A DNA stretch of 38,814 nt from PUPG01 sp031323845 (GTDB lineage Bacteria > Bacteroidota > Bacteroidia > Bacteroidales > UBA7960), in the NCBI GenBank assembly GCA_031323845.1, contig JAVIYP010000026.1:1-38814 (forward strand). Reading direction: 5' to 3'. The notes beneath the pieces were generated by a model that saw only the letters and a list, made by a program, of their open reading frames with translations, did not search any database and was not told the DNA's origin. The position numbers and the translations under genes are program-made. This document shows, piece after piece, positions 33,455-38,814 of this stretch (positions are counted from its first letter, which is position 1; each line of letters begins with the position of its first letter).

Positions 33455-33889
33455 ATGGAAAGACCGGCTCTGGTAAAGCAGAAATCATACCATGCGAGGC
33501 AGGTAAGTGAACTTGCCCCCCTGGCGCAGCAATTGCTGAACGCTCACCCTGATACGCGCATTTTCGCTTTTTTTGGAGCTATGGGGGTTGGAAAAACGAC
33601 CTTTATTCAGTCTGTCTGTGCAGCACTTGGAGTAACCGGGAAGGTGAGCAGCCCGAGTTTCTCCATTGTCAACCATTACATGACCGATGACGGTCAAAGT
33701 ATCTATCATTTTGATTTTTACCGCATCAATAAGCTGGAAGAGATCTATGATCTGGGATATGAGCATTATTTCTATTCCGGTAATTATTGTTTTATAGAGT
33801 GGCCGGAGAAGCTGGAGGCGTTATTGCCGGAACATGCTGTCAGGGTTGATATGGAGGAAGATGCCGGCGTTCGTATTGTTCGTTTTTAA
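33455..33889 (+). CDS. tsaE: tRNA threonylcarbamoyladenosine biosynthesis ATPase TsaE
   Basis: P-loop ATPase working with TsaB and TsaD to make t6A37 in ANN-decoding tRNAs. It is 144 residues from the ATG at 33455; an in-frame TTG lies two codons earlier. Visible motifs are Walker A GAMGVGKTT, SSPSFSIVNHY, IYHFDFYRI (the catalytic Asp-Tyr-Arg region) and FIEWPEKL. It lies 13 bp after porX, so the two may be cotranscribed. Confidence 0.94.
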   Translation: MERPALVKQKSYHARQVSELAPLAQQLLNAHPDTRIFAFFGAMGVGKTTFIQSVCAALGVTGKVSSPSFSIVNHYMTDDGQSIYHFDFYRINKLEEIYDLGYEHYFYSGNYCFIEWPEKLEALLPEHAVRVDMEEDAGVRIVRF

Positions 33890-33931
33890 GAAACCTGCTG
33901 TTGTTACAGTGCAGCCAAATTCTTACAACAG

Positions 33932-35152
33932 ATGAAAGAATCAGGTAGTGACTATAAGTTTTTTTCCGGTTCCTGGCATTTCAGTCCCCAGGAAGAAATG
34001 CTTGAGGTAAAAAAGCGGAAAAATGCTTTGGTGGTAGGTATTCCGCTTGAGACCACCTATGACGAAAGCAGAGTAGCCCTGGCACCCGAGGCTGCCGCCT
34101 TGCTTACGCAGAACGGACACCGTATCCTGCTGCAGTCAAAGGCAGGAGAAAAGGCATTTTTCTCCGACAGGGAATATGCCGAAGCGGGCTGCGAGCTGGT
34201 GTATACCTCCGAGGAAGTATATAAGGCGGATATCATATTGAAGGTGGCGCCTGTTAATGATGAAGAGATAAAGCTGCTGCGAAAGGGACACGTGATCTTT
34301 TCAACGGTTGCTTTACCCATGCAAAAGGCAGAATACTTCAGGGCTTTAATGATGAAAAAGGTTACTGCCGTTGCCTTTGAGTTTATCCGCGACAGGGCCA
34401 ACACCTTTCCTTTGTTGCGAAGTATGAGTGAAATTGCAGGTAACACCTCCATTTTGGTTGCATCCGAATATCTGAGTGATAAGGAATTCGGGAAAGGCCG
34501 GATGTTTGGAGGATTGTCGGGCATTACGCCTACGGAGGTTGTTATTCTCGGTGCCGGAACTGTGGGTGAATATGCTGCCCGGGCGGCCATGGGGCTTGGA
34601 GCCCTGGTGAAGGTTTTCGATCCTTCCGTGTATAAGCTTCGCCGCCTTCAGAACAATTTGAACGCACGAATTTTTACATCAATCATGCAGCCCAAGGTTT
34701 TGCTAAAGGCCTTGCGTACGGCTGATGTGCTCATTGGCGCGGTGCATTCGTCGTGGGGACACGCACCCGTGATTGTCAGTGAAGACATGGTGAAGCAGAT
34801 GAAATACGGTTCTGTAATTGTAGATGTGAGTATTGATCAGGGCGGCTGTATTGAAACGAGCAGGATTACCACACACGCTGAACCGGTATTTCAGAAATCG
34901 GGCGTCATCCACTATTGCGTACCCAATATTGCCGCCCGCGTGCCTCATACGGCTTCCTATGCTTTCAGCAACTTTTTTGCACCAGTATTGCTAACCATTG
35001 GTGAAGAGGGCGGTGCCGAGAATATGCTGAAACGCGATCCGGGAGTACGACAGGGTGTTTACCTCTTCAACGGCACCCTGACCAATCAGTTTATTGGCGA
35101 ATACTTCCACCTTCCTTACCAGGATATTGACCTGCTGATGGCCGCTTTTTAA
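33932..35152 (+). CDS. ald: Alanine dehydrogenase/PNT family protein lacking the catalytic His
   Basis: 406 residues. The N-terminal PNT domain keeps Arg47 (ESRVALAP) and Lys104 (DIILKVAP), which bind pyruvate in alanine dehydrogenases. The Rossmann motif VVILGAGTVGEYAARAA is at 203-219, and the conserved Asp302 is in VDVSIDQGGCIET. The segment that normally reads F-hydrophobic-L-H-L-A, with the catalytic His (His96 in the M. tuberculosis enzyme), is here VIFSTVALPMQ at 121-131, with no His. The N-terminus is ~30 residues longer than usual. It could be an alanine dehydrogenase with altered chemistry or another amino/keto-acid dehydrogenase. It follows tsaE by 42 bp. Confidence 0.82.
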   Translation: MKESGSDYKFFSGSWHFSPQEEMLEVKKRKNALVVGIPLETTYDESRVALAPEAAALLTQNGHRILLQSKAGEKAFFSDREYAEAGCELVYTSEEVYKADIILKVAPVNDEEIKLLRKGHVIFSTVALPMQKAEYFRALMMKKVTAVAFEFIRDRANTFPLLRSMSEIAGNTSILVASEYLSDKEFGKGRMFGGLSGITPTEVVILGAGTVGEYAARAAMGLGALVKVFDPSVYKLRRLQNNLNARIFTSIMQPKVLLKALRTADVLIGAVHSSWGHAPVIVSEDMVKQMKYGSVIVDVSIDQGGCIETSRITTHAEPVFQKSGVIHYCVPNIAARVPHTASYAFSNFFAPVLLTIGEEGGAENMLKRDPGVRQGVYLFNGTLTNQFIGEYFHLPYQDIDLLMAAF

Positions 35153-35213
35153 TGCTTCCTTATTATGTGCTGATGGCTGTGTCGTACCTGAGAAACAGCC
35201 CGGCGCTTACTGA

Positions 35214-36641
35214 TCAGCGGTTCATAACCTCTTCCATCCAATCGGAAATGAGGTCAGCTATTCCCGTATGAATGTTGTTTCTCCTGTAATGTGGATCATT
35301 CCTGATGGCAATGGCATGCTGCAGGTCATTTACATAGATAAAGCCATGATCGACATTGGGAACCTTCATAAAGGTGGCCATGCCCGGATTATAATGGTTT
35401 ACGATTTCTGCAATCAACTCATGTTCATGAGGATTGAATGCCACAAACTCTCCTTCACCCCATAGCGATAGCACATGTGCATTGACCTGGCTCCAGGCCT
35501 TAAACAACCGTGTGTCCTGCAATTGATGCCAAAAGGTGTAATGCCGTCCGTTCATAAAACCTCCTTCATCATACCGCCAGTAACGATCGAGAAAGGCAGC
35601 CATTTCAGGGTCTTTCATCAGCTCACGGGGGCTTTCCTTCTCTATCATAAAGCGGTAATAAAAGCGAATGGACTGTTCGTGCAGGGCTTCGTTTTCAAGG
35701 TAGTCCTGGCCAAGCAGCAGGCGCTGTACCCTGGTTTGTTCAATAAGGTATTCGAACCAGGGCCTGACCACAGTGCCGAAGACAATAATACCTTTAGGAT
35801 CAAAATCCCACGCCATCATGGGAGCCTGCACTCCTCCCATTGAATGTCCGAAAACAAACACATTCGCTGTGTCAACAAAGTCGTAATTCACCAGGTTGTT
35901 GTACGACCTCGTGAATATCTCTACCTCATCCAGGAGGTTGATTTCGGAACAGTCCCTGCTGCTTCTTGAATCTCCCATGCCGGCCTTTTCGGTCTTCACC
36001 ACAACAAAGCCTCTTTTGCTGAAACCTTCGAGCAGCGTGGTGTAGGGGTGGTAGGCTCCCATATTGTCAACCTGTGCACAGGGATATCCCTGTATGAAAA
36101 AAAGCACAGGATACACGCCCGGTTCTTTCGGCTTGTGAATGATGGTGCGCACATAACCGTCTTCGAATGCCACCTGGTCGTAAACTACTTCTGCGTAAGG
36201 GTTCTCTTCAGGTGGGAACCCGGTCATTGTCCCCTCCAGCCTAAGTCTCGTGCCATTACGCATGATGTCGAGACTTATGGGATCACCATCCTGGTGGCGG
36301 CCAATGCGATCGATGAAGCTGTAAACAGACACTGCCTCCACGTCATTGGCTTTCAAAATGATATCACCGGCTTTCAGACCAATGGCGGCAGCCGTTCCGC
36401 CTTCCGCCAGTCCTTCAACATAAACTCCCGACTTTTCTTTAACGTTGTTAAGCGCAGCTATAGAGTCGGTCACTTCCAGCAGCCTTACGCCGATAAAGGC
36501 CCTTCTGGGCAGGCTGTACCCGGCATGCAAGGCGTTGATCATCAAAAAAGTTGCTGTCATCAGCAGTAACATACACCGGATCATCTTAACGGGCCGGATC
36601 CCTGGTGTTGTGTTTTTTCCTGTCGCATAATCTGTGTTCAT
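35214..36641 (-). CDS. Exported alpha/beta hydrolase with N-terminal PDZ domain
   Basis: 475 residues. The hydrophobic segment at 20-40 (MIRCMLLLMTATFLMINALH) is a signal peptide; either the ATG at 36641 or the one at 36584 (Met20) could be the start. A PDZ-like domain covers ~50-140 (AFIGVRLLEV, GLAEGGTAAAIGLKAGDIIL). The alpha/beta hydrolase follows, with the oxyanion region FFIQGYPC, nucleophile Ser267 in FGHSMGGVQ and a late His in VPNVDHGF. It is probably a periplasmic or surface serine hydrolase/peptidase. The substrate is unknown. Confidence 0.85.
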   Translation of the reverse strand: MNTDYATGKNTTPGIRPVKMIRCMLLLMTATFLMINALHAGYSLPRRAFIGVRLLEVTDSIAALNNVKEKSGVYVEGLAEGGTAAAIGLKAGDIILKANDVEAVSVYSFIDRIGRHQDGDPISLDIMRNGTRLRLEGTMTGFPPEENPYAEVVYDQVAFEDGYVRTIIHKPKEPGVYPVLFFIQGYPCAQVDNMGAYHPYTTLLEGFSKRGFVVVKTEKAGMGDSRSSRDCSEINLLDEVEIFTRSYNNLVNYDFVDTANVFVFGHSMGGVQAPMMAWDFDPKGIIVFGTVVRPWFEYLIEQTRVQRLLLGQDYLENEALHEQSIRFYYRFMIEKESPRELMKDPEMAAFLDRYWRYDEGGFMNGRHYTFWHQLQDTRLFKAWSQVNAHVLSLWGEGEFVAFNPHEHELIAEIVNHYNPGMATFMKVPNVDHGFIYVNDLQHAIAIRNDPHYRRNNIHTGIADLISDWMEEVMNR

Positions 36642-36746
36642 GGTTCTGTCGGTTAGTTTTTATTATTGGGAACTATATGTCTGTTGGTCAGGTGTTGTTT
36701 TGGGATGCATCAGGAGGTATTTGCCACTCTGCAAATGAGGTTTGTG

Positions 36747-36754
36747 CAAAAGTA
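36747..36754 (-). promoter_or_regulatory. Putative -7 box of the PDZ-hydrolase gene
   Basis: Minus-strand TACTTTTG (36754 to 36747) matches TAnnTTTG, 105 bp before the ATG at 36641. No clear -33 was found. Confidence 0.35.
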
Positions 36755-36969
36755 CCAATTCGTCAAACCGGGGTCGCCTGATCCTGCATCAGTAAGTTTG
36801 TATCTTACTGAAAACAAAGAAAGCACTGCCAAACTGTTTTTGTTATTCCAGGACAACATAGGTGTGTGGCGGATTTTTGCTGTTAACCTGAATAGCGCAT
36901 CAAGACATATACCGTATTATTTAAAGTGTTATGCTTAAGCAAAATACGTATTTTTTTTACCAGGCAAAG

Positions 36970-37004
36970 TGTACATTAACGGATTTTGTTTGTACGTTAA
37001 CGGA
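36970..37004. repeat. Paired 14-bp direct repeat TGTAC(A/G)TTAACGGA, 21-bp period
   Basis: TGTACATTAACGGA (36970-36983) and TGTACGTTAACGGA (36991-37004) differ at one base and repeat every 21 bp, two helical turns, so both copies face the same side of the DNA. The flanks are not conserved. This arrangement is typical of a protein-binding site. Confidence 0.6.
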
Positions 37005-37083
37005 CATGTTCCGGTTGGTTTTCCTGATTTCTTTACAAGGCAAACCTTAGGTGAAATAAGTTGGTTTTGGGGCGAGTGATAAC

Positions 37084-37122
37084 GAAAAAAGCCGCTCGTA
37101 ATATATTTATTACCAACGGCTT
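37084..37122 (-). terminator. Rho-independent terminator after tRNA-Lys
   Basis: AAGCCG (37089-37094) pairs with CGGCTT (37117-37122), with an inner GTAAT/ATTAC stem. On the minus strand the hairpin is followed by TTTTTTC. It starts 15 bp beyond the tRNA 3' end. Confidence 0.8.
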
Positions 37123-37136
37123 GTAAGTTATTTTTG

Positions 37137-37209
37137 TGACCTGGCTGGGACTCGAACCCAGGACCCCATCCTTAAAAGGGACGTGCTCTACCAGCTGAGC
37201 TACCAAGTC
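37137..37209 (-). tRNA. tRNA-Lys (anticodon UUU)
   Basis: On the minus strand the acceptor GACTTGG pairs with CCAGGTC (one G-T wobble), with discriminator A at 37137. The D-arm is TAGCTCAGCTGGTAGAGCA. The anticodon arm CGTCC-CTTTTAA-GGATG carries TTT, and the T-arm is CTGGGTTCGAGTCCCAG. The 3' CCA is not encoded. Confidence 0.97.
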
Positions 37210-37231
37210 CTTGGTGTTTTTTTAGAGAGTG

Positions 37232-37262
37232 CAAAGATACCCCCAAAAATGTAAATAGCAAA
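37232..37262 (-). promoter_or_regulatory. Promoter of tRNA-Lys
   Basis: Minus-strand TTTG (37262 to 37259), a 19-bp spacer and TATCTTTG (37239 to 37232) form a full Bacteroidota consensus promoter 22 bp before the tRNA. It is the best-matching promoter in the window. Confidence 0.75.
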
Positions 37263-37350
37263 AGTTTTTTGGTTTTTTCATTGACAAACTGATCAGGAGC
37301 ATGGCGGTTCGGGATCCGGTCTCAAAAGATTAAGCATTTACAACCAATGA

Positions 37351-38517
37351 CTAATCCAACACCGGATGCCTTTCAAAAGCAATTTCATCCGAAAACAATT
37401 TTCTGTAAGTAATCAGGGTGTAAGCCTTTTCAGTGCCAATATGGTCCATCAGCTTTACCATCTTAGGGTTAAAGTCTCCTATCCAGTTAATGATCATGGC
37501 TTTGTAATAACCTTTGGGAACAACCCTGTTTTTCAGCGACATGATCAGGGCACTTTCGAGGCCCCTGTTTTGGTATTCGGGAATCACGCCAAATACAAGT
37601 CCGTAAATAACACGGCATTTACCCCGCCATTTGTAGTAGAGGAACTTGAGCTTGCCCAGCCAGTTTAGTTTTCCGTTCAGATATCTGAATATCTGATTCA
37701 ATTCGAGGATGTTAATAAAGAAAGCAACAGGTTCACCGTGATGGTATCCAAAAATAACCAGCTCTTCATCCACCACATGCTTCATTCTTTTAAATGTTCT
37801 GATGGCTTTTTCGCGCGTCATGGGCTCAAAACTTTCATGGGCATCGCTCCAGGCTTTGTTGTATATCGTCATGAAGTCTTCAGCATATTTTTCCAGGTTT
37901 TTTTTGTGAAGGTTTTCAAAATGATAGCCCTGGGTTTCGGTCAATCGTTCAAACTTTTTTTCGATGATGGGCGGTAACTGAATGTCGGATGTGAGGCTGA
38001 ATATAAACTGCTGGTAATAATCCTGAAAGCCGTATGCCTCAAAAAGCTCCCGGTAATAGGCCGGGTTATTGGGTGCCAGGTAGGGTGTTTCCTTTTCGTT
38101 CCCTTCCACCATCAGCCCCCAGAACCTGTCTTTTTCGCCAAAGTTGATTGGACCGTCCATTGCTTGCATACCCCTGGCCTGCAGCCACTCGCGGCAAACA
38201 TCAAACAGTCTGAAGGCGGCTTCCTTGTTGTTGATACATTCAAAAAAGCCCATGCCTCCTGTGGGTTGTTTGTAGGTGTAAGCCAGTTTTTTATTGATAA
38301 AGGCGGCAACCCTGCCAATGGTGTTGCCGTTGCCGTCTGTTAAAATCCACCTGCACAGCGTTCCCGATTGAAACTGTGGGTTTTTTTTGGGGTCGAACAC
38401 TGCGGCAACATCATGATCCAAATGCGGGATCCAGCGGGGGTTGTCTTTGTTGATCATGCGTGGTAAACGCAGAAAGGCTTCTTCCGCTTTGCGGTCTGTT
38501 ACTTCTATGATCTGCAT
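37351..38517 (-). CDS. GNAT-superfamily N-acetyltransferase-like protein
   Basis: 388 residues, soluble. The N-terminal ~100 residues (FLRLPRMINKDNPRWIPHLD) resemble a conserved group of ~380-residue acyltransferase-like proteins related to E. coli YghO, judged from memory. The C-terminal GNAT fold shows ELVIFGYHHGEPVAFFINI and VIYGLVFGVIPEYQNRGLES, where QNRG matches the acetyl-CoA pyrophosphate loop (Q/RxxG). The substrate is unknown. No neighbour suggests a pathway. Confidence 0.8.
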   Translation of the reverse strand: MQIIEVTDRKAEEAFLRLPRMINKDNPRWIPHLDHDVAAVFDPKKNPQFQSGTLCRWILTDGNGNTIGRVAAFINKKLAYTYKQPTGGMGFFECINNKEAAFRLFDVCREWLQARGMQAMDGPINFGEKDRFWGLMVEGNEKETPYLAPNNPAYYRELFEAYGFQDYYQQFIFSLTSDIQLPPIIEKKFERLTETQGYHFENLHKKNLEKYAEDFMTIYNKAWSDAHESFEPMTREKAIRTFKRMKHVVDEELVIFGYHHGEPVAFFINILELNQIFRYLNGKLNWLGKLKFLYYKWRGKCRVIYGLVFGVIPEYQNRGLESALIMSLKNRVVPKGYYKAMIINWIGDFNPKMVKLMDHIGTEKAYTLITYRKLFSDEIAFERHPVLD

Positions 38518-38654
38518 CTCGAAACTTAGAGTATAGTTGGTTTTTCGGTTTCGTAAAAATAATTACTATCCCCGAAAAAACCTCATGATCGTTTCATAAA
38601 AGTTATGTTTTGAGAACAAATTGGTTGAAAGTGTTAAAAATATTCTCTAAGTTT

Positions 38655-38814
38655 ACCGGAGAAGAAGGAAGTAAATATCTCACGGAGAACACGGAGGGCA
38701 CGGAGAAGAAAGTGAATGTCTCACGGAGAACACGGAGGGCACGGAGAAGAAAGTGAATGTCTCACGGAGAACACGGAGGGCACGGAGAAGAAAGTGAGTG
38801 TCTCACGGAGAACA
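38655..38814. repeat. 41-bp tandem repeat array, cut by the window end
   Basis: The unit starts CTCACGGAGAACACGGAGGG and ends GAAAGTGAATGT, with copies at 38679, 38720 and 38761 and a partial copy at 38802. The third copy has one change (GTGAGTG). A diverged partial copy precedes them from about 38655. Within each unit CACGGAG recurs every 9-10 bp. The array continues past the window. No ORF is supported here. Confidence 0.95.

Larger units (their letters stand above)
36642..37083. other. Intergenic region between the PDZ-hydrolase and tRNA-Lys
   Basis: About 440 bp with no convincing gene. A 90-codon plus frame at 36666-36938 lacks family resemblance. The region carries a minus-strand -7 box (36747-36754) for the hydrolase and a pair of 14-bp direct repeats (36970-37004). 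Confidence 0.6.

Noticed and set aside
36666..36938. 90-codon plus-strand frame between the PDZ-hydrolase and tRNA-Lys
   Set aside because: No signal peptide, motif or neighbour support, and it overlaps the hydrolase -7 box on the other strand. Treated as chance.
38655..38814. CRISPR array at the right end
   Set aside because: The 41-bp units are joined directly with no unique spacers, and no cas genes are present.

Overview
The window looks like a chromosomal segment of a Bacteroidota bacterium, probably an anaerobic or facultative member of Bacteroidales/Marinilabiliales. The evidence is a fused LpxC-FabZ, a PorX-type response regulator, a type IX secretion (T9SS) C-terminal sorting domain, starts without clear Shine-Dalgarno sequences, and many upstream boxes matching the Bacteroidota -7 consensus TAnnTTTG. 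No plasmid, prophage, insertion sequence or CRISPR array was seen. Almost everything is recognisable core or near-core metabolism.

Layout. 1-5349 (+): 3' part of rplQ with a long acidic tail, enolase, a secreted endonuclease/exonuclease/phosphatase-fold protein with a T9SS sorting domain, and a Na/phosphate cotransporter-like protein. 5353-7434 (-): nrfHA, respiratory nitrite reduction to ammonium. 7824-12198 (+): tRNA-Leu, then tig-clpP-clpX (folding and proteolysis) and a DUF4294-like exported protein. 12205-20669 (mixed strands): a polyprenyl-phosphate sugar transferase, a Gfo/Idh oxidoreductase, pcm, a DppC-like permease, a secreted thioredoxin-fold protein, an asparagine-synthase-like protein and a GT4 glycosyltransferase. 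This part has an envelope-polysaccharide flavour. 20847-21375: tRNA-His and a deleted sodium:solute symporter pseudogene. 21562-24936 (+): a soluble GAF histidine kinase, then ccmB-ccmC-ccmD-ccmE for cytochrome c maturation. CcmD (58 aa) is a short gene read directly from the sequence, and CcmE is the CxxxY type. 24979-31784 (-): an HD phosphohydrolase, lpxD, lpxC/fabZ, lpxA, an ABC ATPase, efp and a second LpxD-like acyltransferase. 31891-35152 (+): porX, tsaE and an alanine dehydrogenase homologue. 35214-38517 (-): a PDZ-alpha/beta hydrolase, tRNA-Lys and a GNAT protein. The window ends inside a 41-bp tandem repeat.

How it fits together. Nrf multihaem cytochromes need haem export and attachment, which ccmBCDE would supply; ccmF, ccmG and ccmH homologues are not in the window. 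The lipid A genes sit back to back with porX, the T9SS regulator, and a T9SS cargo protein is also present. The pairing of lipid A synthesis with T9SS control fits the known need for LPS-anchored T9SS cargo, but a functional link here is inference.

No clearly novel multi-gene system was found. The more interesting points are: the lost catalytic His in the alanine dehydrogenase homologue; the diverged second LpxD; the symporter pseudogene with an intact promoter; paired 14-bp direct repeats at 36970-37004; a palindrome upstream of nrfHA; and several -7 boxes that lie almost on top of start codons.
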